Source: Lathyrus oleraceus
Taxonomy: Eukaryota > Streptophyta > Magnoliopsida > Fabales > Fabaceae
Direction: 5' to 3'
Assembly: GCF_024323335.1 (NCBI RefSeq)
Contig: NC_066584.1
Span: forward strand, 240,091,994-240,155,993
Length of the DNA: 64,000 bases
Below are positions 11,752 through 23,932 of this stretch, one piece after another. A model generated the notes under the pieces. That model was not told the DNA's origin. It searched no databases and saw nothing but the letters and a program-made list of their open reading frames with translations. Numbering within the stretch: position 1 is the first letter of the stretch; each line of letters begins with the position of its first letter. The translations under genes and the position numbers were made by a program.

Positions 11752-14700
11752 TGTAAGACCCCAAATTTGTCCCTAAGATCCCTCATGGCATCATATCATT
11801 GCATTGCATAGCCTCAAGGATCATTGAGCATCTTGGCTTCCTTTCCCTTTGGGTGGGACCTCCTTGTGAGTGGTTTGAGATCACCAGGCATGCTTGCATT
11901 GTATATCATTGCTTTTCTTGTTTTAATCACTAATCAAAAGCACAAAAATATGTCATTAACCTTTTGTTTTGTAACATCAAGCAATCACAGGTCAAGCACT
12001 TCAAGGATATCCTTTGTGCAAGAGATGAAGTATTTTCCTTGCTACAAGGTCCACATGATCATTCCAAAGACCCTACATGAGCTAGGGTTCCATTTTGGAG
12101 CAATTTCATCAAGAGATAAAGGCCCAAGTTCATCAAGGCATTTCATGATCATCTGAAGACCAAATGGTCAACTGGCGGTCAACTGAGGGCTTTGAGGTTG
12201 GGAAGATGATTTAAATACCTCATTCATGTTCAAATTAAGTCTATTTGTCATTTCAAACATCTATCTTGAAGATTTTGAAGTCATGGCAAAAGTTTCCAAA
12301 AATGGAAAGTGAGCTGTAATTTCAAGTTTCCAAATTTGGCAAGTTTCTGGTCCACATTCAACTTGACTTATCAATATCAAATAAGTTTCAAATGGATTTT
12401 TGGTGAACATGAAATTTGAATATCTTTCTCTCCCATTTCCAAAAAGTCCTATTTCATATTCATATGATGAATGGTTGAGAAGTTATGGCCAAATGATTAC
12501 AAGGTGTACATGGAAGTTCAAAGTGACATAACTTTTGATACAAAACTCCAATTTGGTCTATTCTTTTTGCAAAATGCTCCTCATAACCAATACATTTCAA
12601 ATCAATCATTGCCATGCATGAGAGAAGCTTGTATGCTCACTATTTAATTCATGACCATTTTGGAGGGAAATTCTACAATTCAAATTTGGTTCAAGATTCA
12701 AGCAAATTATCAATGCCATGTTGATTTTTGGTTGATTTTAAGTGAATTTCAAGCTTGCATGGGTACTGTTCACGTGTGGCATGTGCATGCTAAGCTCACT
12801 TGCAATTTTGCACTTCACTTGATTTCTCACTAATCATGTTTAACACCAAGCCTAATTTGATTATCATTGTGATTAGTGACTCATATAAATAGCAAACCCT
12901 AACTGTTTTGAAGGAAGATAACAGAATTCAGATATGAAAATCTCAAATTCCCTCGAAATTCTCTCTCTTCGAAATTCAAATTTCTTCATACAATTCCTCA
13001 AAACTCTTGCATATTCTTGATCATGGAGCATCACTGAGCAAGATCCATCCCTTACTTTGAAGAATTCAGTCCAGTTTCAAGCAGAACCAGCACATGAACA
13101 TGTCAATGGATTTCTGAAATTGAAGTGAATCTAGGTGGTTTCAGCTGCTGTTTCTTGCACAAAGCTTCTAGTCAAGCATAAAGGAGTAGATCTGGATATT
13201 GTGAGAGCCTGAGGACGCGAATTCAACCAACTGCATTTCAAGTAGGTGAAAAATCGATCATCTCTTTTTGCTATTTTCTTGATATGAATGTGTAGATCTC
13301 TTTGTGCTGAGCATGCTGATAGGATTAGATTCGAAAATGGATGAGAAATGAGTATGTTATGTGAACTTTCAGTTTTGATATTGAAAATGTTTTTGCTCGA
13401 TCCGTGCGATACATGATGATTTAGATGAAATGAATATGATATTTGGACTCCTGGTTGAAAGATCTTTCGAATGATGTACAATTCATGCATTTCTGAAAAA
13501 AAATTGTTGAAGCTCCGCCGGAGACGACCGGAGAAGACGGTTGTTTCCGCCGTCTGCAACTAGTTAGGGTTTGTCCAGGTGTTATCCACGTTGGTGCTGG
13601 CGTGTGTGTTTGGTTGGTCCTGATTCCATTGACCTTGCCACGTTATGTTTGAATGCTGATGTATGCTGATGATTGTGTAAATGAAATGTTGCGTTTCATT
13701 TAAGTGATGTGGCTGCCATGTGTGTGCTGATGTAGCACTTAGGTGTGTGAATGATTGGCTGTTAATCCTTTGACCTTGCTTGCGTATGCATTGACTGCTT
13801 GAGTGGCATGCTGAATAGATTAATGATGTGCTGCGTTTTAGCATTTGAATTTGGACTGTTTGATGGTTTCTTCGCGCGTGATCTGATGGATGTGAATATT
13901 CTGAATTGTTTTCAAATCTTTTCTTTCCCTCCAATTTTCCATATTATTTCATTTTACTTGCTCATCTTTAAAAAATCATAAAAAATAGTAAAAGGCTCCA
14001 AATTGACTCCAATTTTTTTTCATAATCTTGTTTTGATGTCTAGTTTTTTATAGGATTAATTTCATGATTTGTTTGTTTCTGGATTTTTATTTTGGAATTT
14101 TTGATTGAACCTTGTGCTATCTTGGTATGTTGTGTTCATTGCTTTGTGAAATGCTATGTGTTGATCCAATTGATCTGAATTTTTGAGCATTGGTTTGGAA
14201 TTTTTTTTCATATGCTATCACTGTTTTTGACACATGAAGATGTGTGTGACAATTTGTGTCACATTTTGGACATTGCATTTGTGCATTTTTGTTTACCTAT
14301 CATTTGAACTCTTCTGGATTTGATTTTTTGCACATTGTTTGTTCATAACATGAGTAGCTTGCATAAAACATTTCATAGCCATTGGATGCTTTTCTGTTTT
14401 GATTTGGATTTTCTAATTTGGATGTCCATTTTGTGCACCTTTGCTTGCCTTTGCTTTACATTGATCATTTGATGCTTTTGCCTTATGAATTGATGTTGGT
14501 ACTTTTGAGGACATTTTATTGAATGTTTGAATATGCAATATGTGAAAGATTGACTTCTGTTTTGATTATTTGATTTGGTTTTGAACCTAGTCTTTGTACT
14601 AGTGTTTTGTACATGAACTAACATTGACTTGTGTTTCAGGTTTGGACACTTAGCATTAATGGTTGAGTTGCTCACCTTTTGAGATGAAAATTGGATTGTG

Positions 14701-16748
14701 TTCTGACTTCTTTGTGTTTTGTAGGGGTTTAAGTTGATGTGTTGAGCTCACTGCTTCATTTGACTGCTTGACCATTATACATTGAATTGTGTAACAGTTG
14801 GACTGTTTGTCTGTTTGTTTTCTGATTGAGATACTAATTGGTTAGCTTTTGTACAGGTACATTAGTTGCTTGCTTTTAGCTCTTGCTTGAGCTTTGGATT
14901 GTGGTTGATACACCACTTAGGTAGCTATTCTCTTACTCCATGTAGTCTGGAAGTCCTGTCACCTTTTTGGCAGGCATTTTGCTGGCAAGTCCTCCTTAAG
15001 AGGCTCTGTTCGTGATTGCTTACATTTGTGCCAAAGACCTCCAAGTTGAGGCATGTGCTACTTGATAAGTCCTCCTAAGTAAAGATGCAATTGACGGATA
15101 GAAGGGATTAGCAATCAATCCCCCGTTATTCAATGAGTCGTTCATTATGCTCGCACTACGTGCTGATGCTCTTGAACATGTACCCAAGATCTTTGTCCAG
15201 TGTCTGTCAAGTGGAATAGGATCCCACTTTCTGGATCCCCACGCTTTCTTTATCTTGAGCTCACCCAGGCCAGGGTTAAGAGCATGAGGTCTCATCCTCA
15301 TTTCCATCTTTGATCAGCTTCACCCTAACTCTCAATGTTAGTGGTTAAGAGCTACAAACTACACTTGTACAATTTGGCTTGTTTGTCGAGGTTGATATGA
15401 CCCCTCTTGACTAAAGCCTACCCCTTGGTTTGAAGCCTCTTGTTTGTATATAGTGTGTGATGATTATTTGCATTGTTTGCATTGTTTGCTTTTGCATGTT
15501 TGCTTTTGACATTTGTTTGTTGTTTGGAGTCGGATCTAAGTCCATATATTGGCATTCTGTTTCTGTTTTGCTGTTAGGAGTCGGATCTAAGTCCATATAT
15601 TGGCGTTCTGTTTCTATTTTGTTGTTTGGAGTCGGATCTAAGTCCATATATTGGCATTCTGTTTTCGTTTGTTATCAGGAGTTGGGTGTAAGTCCATATA
15701 TTGGCATCTTGTTTTTTTTCATTTGAGGTTCTCTTTTGAGACTTGTTTATATGCTTTTGCTTTGTGCTTGTTCATTCCAAAGGAACTTACTTGGATCATC
15801 TCTATGATCTCAAAAGAGGAACTCCTAGTGTGATTTTATTCCTTATCCATCACCCTTGTTTTCCTCATTTCTCCATCCTAACCCAAAACCAAAAAACTTT
15901 TGTGCAAACATTTGACTTGTTTTCAACATTAGAAACCTAAGCCTTATGCTTTTGATTTTCAAACTTTCTTTTCATAACACTCATTGTGAATTGAATCTTT
16001 AAGTCGACTTTGACCATTTTGTACATACTTCTAATTGGTTAATGCAACCCACTCAAATGTGCTTCTTTTGTGGTTCCATGTCCACTTCTTAATTAAAATT
16101 TTCATAACCTTTAGCTATTAGGTTTGAGTTATCTTTATGGTAGATGTAATACTCACCTTTGTCCTTAGTGATTGGACAATAAGCCTTCCATGCTTATTAT
16201 AGGGCTAACCCCTCACTAGCATGTCGAAGCTATCCTCACATGGTGGACTTGTGGTTTTTCAGGTCGAGTTTTCTTCCTTTGATAACAAAAGACCTTAAGG
16301 CTTTTGGACCAATCAATCCACTCATTTGTTTTGAAATTTTTTACCCGAACTACGAGGTTTTGATCCTAATCTTTTCATAAGAGGGTACGTAGGCAATGGG
16401 TTCATCCATCCAAACACAAAATGTAAATAAACTTGTATATTCTTTTCTCATCTCTTCAATCATGTTTGCACAAATAATTTTCATAAACAATAACCTTTGC
16501 AACAAGCGTGAAAAGGGCTCCCTAGGAGTACCTAGGATGCTTTGGGTGCCTAACACCTTCCCATTGCATAACCAACCCCCTTACCCAGATCTCTGTCTCT
16601 TTTACTAGTTTTGTTTGTAAAACTTTTAGGTTTTTGTTCGCTTTCTAACCTTTCCTTTGGATAAATAGAAGTGTGGTGGCGACTCGACTTTGTATGATTT
16701 ACCTTGGATTTAGTCAATATCTCCAATGGTAACGAATACACCACTACA
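11752..16748 (+). mobile_element. Ogre-like solo LTR, 4,997 bp, inside the MULE gene
   Basis: It starts TGTAAGACCCCAAATTTG and ends CACTACA, with flanks GTGAT (11747-11751) and GGGAT (16749-16753), a target duplication with one mismatch. Removing the insert plus one flank rejoins the MULE tail repeat in register, matching the neighbouring TTGGTGATACCCTTGTTTG units. No gag, pol, primer binding site or polypurine tract is present, so it is a solo LTR left by LTR-LTR recombination. It shares conserved 3' blocks with the LTRs at 2812 and 39103 (CTCCCTAGGAGTACCTAGG at about 16519; GGTGGCGACTC at about 16675) but is otherwise diverged from them. Confidence 0.88.
15526..15720 (+). repeat. Four-copy tandem repeat, 50-51 bp
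   Basis: Copies of a unit beginning GGAGTCGGATCTAAGTCCAT start at 15526, 15577, 15628 and 15678; the last is more diverged. The array is inside the solo LTR and I do not see it in the other two Ogre-like LTRs. It makes a spurious repetitive peptide in one frame. Confidence 0.93.
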
Positions 16749-16753
16749 GGGAT

Positions 16754-18718
16754 ATCCTTGTTTGAAGTCATGTTGTTAGTTATGTTTAGGATTTTGTTGG
16801 TTGAGTTTGGGTTCTTCCTAGTGATAGCCTAGTTTGAAGTCTTGTGGTTGGTTGGGGTTGGGGTTATGAATTTGTGTGTTGGATTATTCTTAGTGATAGA
16901 CTAGTTTGAAGTCTTGGAGTTAGTTGTGATTGGGATTGTGCAGGTTGTGATGGTTGTGTTTGGGATTGTGCAGGTTATCTTGTTATAGTTAGGCATGAGG
17001 ATTTGATGTGGCTAGATTTAACACACACTAAGCATTTATTTGGCAGCCCTTTTCTGCTAATAGTTATTGTATCTTTTCTCTTCTCATCAGCATATTTGTT
17101 CCTTCTTCTCTTTGGGCTCCCATGTGCCCTTCTTGATGGTGATGGCAGTATGTTGGGGTATGGGGTATCTTCCCATAAGTTTTCACTTTCGGATATGATA
17201 GGTATGTATCAAGCCTGGTAAGTCTCTTTCCTATACATGAGAGGAATGTAATTTGTAGAGTCTTCAACTCTACTTTGGATGCAAGTAATTGCATGGTAGC
17301 ATGGAATGCCAATGATATCATCTAACTCCTACAAGAGCACTTCTTCTACTTAAGATCAACTACAAATTTGTCTCCTATCACATTTATGTGCCTTACTTCA
17401 TAAATCATCTCACCAACAATCCTTTTTAACATAAAAAAATGCATTGAGTTAGTTAGAATTCTGAGATAAAATAAATGCAATCATTATGAGATTTCAATAA
17501 GTGCAATACAAGCATGAATTACCTAGCCATAAAGAACCTTGGGATTTCAGTTTGTCTTTCCAAAACCTTTTTTAATTCTTGGAAGTACATAACCATTATA
17601 AGCATCAATCTTGTTTCTATTTGTTGTCAATCTATATATAAGGCACCCTCTTATATCCTCTAGCATTGTTATAATAGGCTTTTGTCTTGGTCCAATTAAA
17701 ACACTATTGAGTGTTTATGACATATTGTTAACCAACACATCACATTTATTATTATACTTGAACATAGACTCACTCCAAAATCGAGGAGGAATCTTCAAAA
17801 AAGTATTTGTAGGCCTCCTTATTAAGTTTCCTCATTTCCTTCATTTCCCTTTCCCATGCTTGACGATATGTTGCTTTGGCTGCCCTCCACATCATTTCCT
17901 TCAACTGCTTGCTAGGAAACTTTTTTTTTTCTGAAGTTGGTGTACAAGTGTCTTACACATGATTTTTGGTCAACACCTGTCAATAATTCTTCCAATGTAG
18001 GTAACATCCCATAAACATATAAAAATAGTTAAACATAAAGTTAATGTTAGCAAAATTCTAATGATTAATGGAAAGTGAATTATACCTTTTGTCGATCTGA
18101 TATGAAAATGAATTGCTTGCAAACTTATGGACCACCTAAATCTTGAACTAGAAGATCAAGGAACCAAGCCCATGATTCCTTAGTCTCTGCTTCAACCATA
18201 TCCAATGCAATGGCCATCATTTGGTCATTAGGGTCTCTATTTATTGCTGTAAGAATTTGTCCTCCATAATGACCCTTGAGAAAACAACTATCAACTTCAA
18301 TGATTGGCCTACAAACTTGAAAAAATTTCTTACAGGCATCAAGACACATATATAGTCGCTGAAAACTTGGCAATAATGGTATGCTAATATAGTTCTCATG
18401 TTATTTCTCATTTTCCTCAGTTTGTAGTTCAGTTGGTTAGACTTTCAACTTAATTGTGCTGTTTGGATTTGATATCTGCAACTCGTGTGTGTAGTTAAAC
18501 AACCTAAGATATTATTCCTTGAACGACCCTTCTACATAATTAAGTGATGCCTTCCTTGTCCTATAAGCCTTCATCCTACTCATACTAGTATTATATTTCT
18601 CACGCACTTTCTCACATATTGTAGTGAGTTTCACAGCTGGATTAACTCTAGCAGTTGAGTACAACTTTTTCCCAAGTAATTTAGTGTTAAACATCCTTAC
18701 ATTAAACTCCCTATTGTA

Positions 18719-18750
<32 letters not shown>

Positions 18751-19157
18751 TGTGTGTGTGTGTGTGTCTGTGTGTGTGTCATTCAATTTTCTCAGTTGCC
18801 ATGTATCCTCATTTGGAAATTTGGATAATAATGCAACTCATTCACACCCTTCTTGCATCTCACTCTAACACTTGTCTTATCATTCTTTATAAAGTGTAAA
18901 TATCTACCATTATTAATAACATAGTTTTCTATTACATATTTAAACTCCTCCTTTATTGAAAACATGGTACCATAAAATCACTTATAGTTCACAAACTTCT
19001 TAGGCATTACAAATGATGGGTATTTTTTCTTAGTACCTTCATCTAAGTAATCACTACTCATATTCTCATCAATTTCCAACTCTTCAGATATATAATATGA
19101 ATCTGAAAAACCCATATCTACCATTTTTCCTCTACTCCTTTCAACAAACCCAAAATC
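16754..19157 (-). pseudogene. MULE transposase, central part (piece 2 of 3)
   Basis: On the minus strand, from 19157 downward, the gene reads: an acidic linker (YYISEELEIDEN), a DNA-binding region (FKYVIENYV, RVRCKKG, REFNVRMF), KVREKYN, then the MULE DDE-type core. The core shows PIIEVDSCFLKGHYGG (first acid, about 18290) and FISDRQK (second acid, about 18095), followed by CVRHLYTNFR and LKEMMWRAAKATY. Next come a SWIM-type CSC...PCYH finger broken by a frameshift near 17320, a proline/arginine segment, and an intact CX2CX4HX4C zinc knuckle at 16993-17034. A likely intron lies at about 18010-18085. Stops and frameshifts make it nonfunctional. Transposase would cut at element ends; here it is a relic. 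Confidence 0.88.
18717..18780. repeat. (TG)n microsatellite inside the MULE reading frame
   Basis: About 60 bp of TG with a few interruptions lies between the KCKKG-like region and the REFNVRMF region of the transposase. On the minus strand it reads as alternating His/Thr codons, at the place where MULE proteins usually have a conserved His-Thr-Cys. It probably expanded from that short seed. Confidence 0.9.
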
Positions 19158-21778
19158 TGTGAAGAAGAGTGCTTCTTGTCCTTGGTTATAGTTTTGATGA
19201 ATACAAACACATCAACAAAAAGAAGTTAAAACTTGAAGACTATAGCAATCAAGTTCAAATTATCAGAAAGCTTTGGAAAATTAATGGAAGAATCATGATG
19301 GTTGAGTATGCATTACAAGGCAAGTATACATATCTTAATTTCTCAGAAATATCATGGATATTCATCTTAAACCTTTCATGCATATTTTTAAATGATTTTG
19401 AAACTAACCATTCTGTTTTTGGCAAATTGTGGCATTTGAACACGCCGTAACAGAACTTTAGAACCCGCCGTAACAGCACTTTAAAACATGCCACAATTTG
19501 CATCGGTTACTCAAAACGTAAAAATACCTTAGTTTTTGAAAAAGTATCAGGTGTAACCGGTTGCACCATTTCTAGTAACCGGTTACACATTCGAAAGTTT
19601 CAAATTTTACACATCACTTTAGCTGTAATCGGTTCCACTTATTGTGTTAGCTGGTTAACACTGAAGCAATGACACTTTTTCATGAAAAATCTGATTCCAA
19701 TATTTTGCAACTTTCATACATCAAACATGACAATATTTCATGAATATACACTCTTACAGAAGGGTGTATTATATGTATATATACTTGTGGTTTCAGTTTT
19801 CAAAATAAAAACTGTTAGACACAATACTTTTATTTTTCAAAAGAGATTTCTTGATATACAACTTTCATATCTCATAATCCAAACAAGTTTCTAAACTTTC
19901 AAATATGAAACTTTCTGCATGAACTTTGATACATATTCATTAAAGTTTCATTCATATTATTCTGAGCACTTATGTGTATATGTTTGGATTTTGATCAATA
20001 CAAAGAGAAGATCAATTAATACATAATCGATTCTGAAGGAGAATGGCGATCCAAAACGTAGTGGAATTTAAAATTTTCTCCTTTAGTGATCCTTACAAAT
20101 GGGCATGATCAGTGATAAAAATCATTACCTCTTGTGGCAATTGATACCTTTGATGCAGATCTAAGGAGTGATCACGAATGTTGAATGGTGACAACGCCTC
20201 TACTCAGTCCACACGAACGAATTCCTTCAATCTCAGTGCTAACTGCTACAAATGAAGGCTTTGAGTGAGAGAGAGAGAGAAATAAATTTTTCATCTGATC
20301 CAATGCTTCTGCACAAGGGTTCTATTTATAGAACCACTTGTGTGGATTGCAAGCTAAAAGACCCACTTAAGTGTATATGGCCCATATCTTATGATATACC
20401 AAAATCACTTAAGCACGTGGTACCTTACCATATTTCGTATTCTACTTAAGTGTATCGTACCTTACGATGTTATACAGTTCACTTAAGTGCACTGTACCTT
20501 ACGATGTTCCTTATTTACTCTATCTCTCATCAATCCGTCCTTTTGTATCTGACCCTGTAGGTTCTCGCGACATTGGTAATTATATTAAATCACGTATTTA
20601 ACATAATAAATAGTGAGTGATATCTAGCCACACATCACTGTTACCCAAGACACGAAAATGTCATGTGATATGACAAATCCTTTTGTGATAATACTTATGT
20701 GTACAATTACCCTTTTGCCCTTATGTCTATATTGAACACAAGGCATAGCTCGTGTCATCCTTGTCCAGTTCAATATTGGGCCCTTAGACATTTATCCTGT
20801 TACGCAGGATGGGCAAATTCCATCTAGGTCACTCATGTCCCTCAACATGCTTCGTGGAGTACCCATCAACTATCTTTATGGCCATCCAGTTACAGACAAT
20901 GTTTAATCACCAATAAGGCACTCAACTCTACATCTAGGATCCTTAGTGGTTTCAGGTTGAAGGGTGGTATACACCACTATCACCATGAGAATAACTTATG
21001 ACACTATGCATAACATTCTATATAGTATTCTCATAGCGGGTCAATCCAGTATAAATATTACTCTTAATATTGATACTTATGTTTAAGACTTGATAACTCC
21101 TTATCCATGATCCATGAGATGTGATCATCAGTCTATATACATAATAGTCTTAATGCTTTAATGTTATCCCACTTCACAACAAAGCTCGACTACAGATACT
21201 TTAAGAATAATGTCCTTATGTTTAATGAGATCTCATGATTAAGTCAAACTTGATACATTAAATGGACTAGCTATTCTATGGACTTTATTAAACAAACATA
21301 ATAAAGGAAAAAGCCTTTTATTATTAATAAATAATTCGATACAAGAACCAAAAGTATTGGCCTCTAGGGCTTACACCAACAGATTCAAGAGATATAACTT
21401 CTGTTATAAACTCATATTTGTATACACCTTATTATCCATGATTGTTGGAAATAAGAGAGTGAAAAAGAAAGGATTGTTTTCTTTTTCTCTTGTGTTTCTT
21501 ATGTTAGAAGATTGTAGGATAGGTCTTGGTGGAAGACTTGTACATAGATTTGACATAGTGGAAAATCTCTCACAAGGAGTGAGGGGGCTTGATTACTCTT
21601 GGTTGGAAAGAGGAACCAATATATCGATGTGCTCTTTTACTTTTTGCATTAATTTTTCAGCATATTTACTTTCATATCAATTTTGAAAAATAATAAAACT
21701 AGTGCTAATGCTTCAAATCGAGAAAAATCTGATAACTCTAATTCACCCCCCCTCTTAGAAATCGCGCATAAGCTTTTG
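19158..21778 (+). mobile_element. 5' LTR of the gag-only copia (interrupted)
   Basis: It begins TGTGAAGAAGAGTGCTTC and aligns along its length with the 3' LTR at 23933. The exception is a 1,348-bp insert at 20034-21381. The 3' border is uncertain: after AATTCACCCCCCCTCTTAG the two LTRs diverge over the last 25 bp. The sequence passes to GCTTTTGTGATCC and the gag ATG at 21788 with no recognisable TGGTATCAGAGC primer site. A small deletion across the LTR end and primer site is the likely cause. Confidence 0.8.
20034..21381 (-). mobile_element. Solo LTR, 1,348 bp, inside the copia 5' LTR
   Basis: It is flanked by perfect duplications GATTC (20029-20033 and 21382-21386) and bounded by TG and CA. 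The uninterrupted version of the site is seen in the 3' LTR near 24780. On the minus strand it starts TGTTGGTGTAAGCCC, has a TATAAATAGA box (20321-20330) and ends CATTCTCCTTCA; the TATA box sets the orientation. No internal region is present. I do not assign the family. Confidence 0.9.
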
Positions 21779-21787
21779 TGATCCATA

Positions 21788-23455
21788 ATGGCTTCCGCAA
21801 ACCTAGTATTCAGAGATGGTGGCAGCAATAACAAGCCTCCATTGTTCTGTGGTGAATACTTTGATTTTTGGAAAATTTACATGAAGGCTCATTTAGAAGC
21901 ACAAGGAGAAGATATATGGGATGTTGTACAAAATAATCCATTTGTTCCTACTAGTGTTGTCAATGGTGTTGGGACAACAAAGATTAAAAGTTCATGGAAT
22001 GAAGATGATAAGAAAAGGTACTCTACGACAAGAAAGCAATCAACATACTTCAAAGTTCACTTAGCATGGATGTATTCTTTCATGTCTCTTAATGTACAAC
22101 ATCAAAACAAATATGGGATACATTGGTAGAAACTCATAAAGGAACCGCTGAAGTAAAGAGATCAATGTTGAATACGCTGAGTTAAGAGTACAAGTTATTC
22201 ATAATGCAACCCAGAGAATCAATCCTTACCCTACAAAAGAGATTTGTTTAATTAACCAATCACCTAATTTCTCTCGGTAAGACTTTTACTAATGATGAAT
22301 TAAATCTTAAAGTTCTTAGGTTTTTAACCAGGGAATGGCAACCAAAGGTGACAATGATATTTGAAAAGAAGAGTCTTTCTACCATGACGTCTGCTTCCTT
22401 GTTCGGAAAATTTTAAGAGCCTAAAATGGAACTTGAAAGATTGGAGAAACATGAAATACAAGTAAAGATTCAAAAGATGTTGTCTTAAAGACAATAGTTA
22501 AATTTCATGATAGCAATCAAGAGGAGAAATTCACTTTATGAAGATAATGATCTTATCAGAAAGTTTGAAAAGTTCTTGAGAAAAGAAAAGAAAAACGAGA
22601 TCATGCAGAAAAAAGCACCAACAAGGAAAGTTACATGTTTTGAATGTGGAAAAATGGGACATGTCAAGAGTGAACGTCCTACACTTGAAAAGAAAGATAA
22701 ATTCAAAAGCAAAAATCACAAAAGAGAAAAGAGAGCATATGTAGCATGGGAAGATAATGAAATAAGTTCATCTTCAGAAGCAGATCATGCAAACAAGGCA
22801 TTAATGGCCTCACATCATTCAAGTGATAAAGAGCATGAGGTTAGTGATTATGAAACTGGTGATATTCCATCTTATGATGAATTACAAAGTGTTTTTCATG
22901 AATTACATGATGTACTTTTTAAACTTTCTATACAATGTTCATGTCAAAATAAGACTATTTTAAATATAAAAAGAAAGGCTAATAACACTAAAGTGGAGTT
23001 AGATTTAATCAAAAATTCAGCATGCAATAATTGTTCATCTCTTGAGTCTAAAATTGTTAGATTAAACCAAGTAATTATGAAATTTAAAAAATGGTAAAAT
23101 TTATTTAGAAAATGTGTTAAGTAGTCAAAAAAATTCAAATGATAAATATGGTCTCGGCTTTACTAAATTTGATAAACCTAGTATAAGTCAAACCATATCT
23201 GTAAAGGCTACTAACAAATTCAACAATGAAGAATCAAAGATGGAACATGTTGTAAATGATCATAAAATGCCTTATAAAAGGAATCATGTTTTTAGACCTA
23301 CTTGTTTCTATTGTAAAGCAAAAGGTCATGCTACTAATGCTTGCTATATAAGAAATTATAGTATTCCTTATAGTGAGTTTGTATGGGTGAGGAAGGTATC
23401 TAACCCAAAAGGACCTAAAGAAAATTGGTACCTAGATGTAACTAATTATTTATAG
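21788..23455 (+). pseudogene. Copia gag (nucleocapsid) of the gag-only element
   Basis: The ATG at 21788 opens a Gag of the plant copia type: NNKPPLFCGEYFDFWK near the start, PFVPTSVVNGVG at about 21945, then a helical body. Two zinc knuckles follow. The first (22636-22677, CFECGKMGHVKSER) has Arg in place of the last Cys, so CX2CX4HX4C is broken. The second (23303-23344, CFYCKAKGHATNAC) is intact. The reading frame shifts at least twice (between about 22030-22500 and near 23095) and has internal stops. The product would have coated the element RNA. Two knuckles in one Gag are seen in SIRE-type elements. The frame ends at 23455, before any protease motif. Confidence 0.88.
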
Positions 23456-23932
23456 GTACTCTAAGGTCATATACTAGCATTGTCAAATTAAGATTGATCC
23501 TTCAAGACACAAGACCATATGATATGATAGTTCTAAAATTTTCATTGATTGAAAAGATGTTTTGAAGAAGCATCAATATTGATGTCAACTTTGACATCAA
23601 ATCCTTATTAGATAAGTATCTAATTTTGTACTATTAATTTTCAATCATAATAATATATCCTTCCTATGTTATTACTTTGCTTTGTGCTTTATTATACTTT
23701 GTCTTCTTTTTGTTGATGTCAAAAGGGGGAGAAATAGTAGGTATTGTATTTGTTCTTGTTCATAATGTTTTCAGGGGAGAAGTTTTGAATTGTAAAATCA
23801 ATGGGAGATATACAAGATAGGGGGAGATTTTAGTTGTTACTCAATATTTCAAAAACTCACATATTGAAGCAACTCATTGATGAACAAGTAAAATTTCAAA
23901 GGATATTTTGTCATCATAAAAAAGGGGGAGAA
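23456..23932 (+). mobile_element. Copia 3' noncoding region and polypurine tract
   Basis: It joins Gag directly to the 3' LTR with no pol-like sequence. GGGGGAG-type purine runs occur near 23725 and 23820, and the final one (AAAAAAGGGGGAGAA, 23918-23932) abuts the LTR and is the likely plus-strand primer. Confidence 0.82.

Noticed and set aside
11752..16748. Full Ogre-like element rather than a solo LTR
   Set aside because: No gag-pol, primer site followed by leader, or second LTR between the target duplications.
16754..19157. Domesticated host gene derived from a MULE
   Set aside because: Stops, a broken SWIM finger, an in-frame microsatellite and two insertions show a dead transposon gene.
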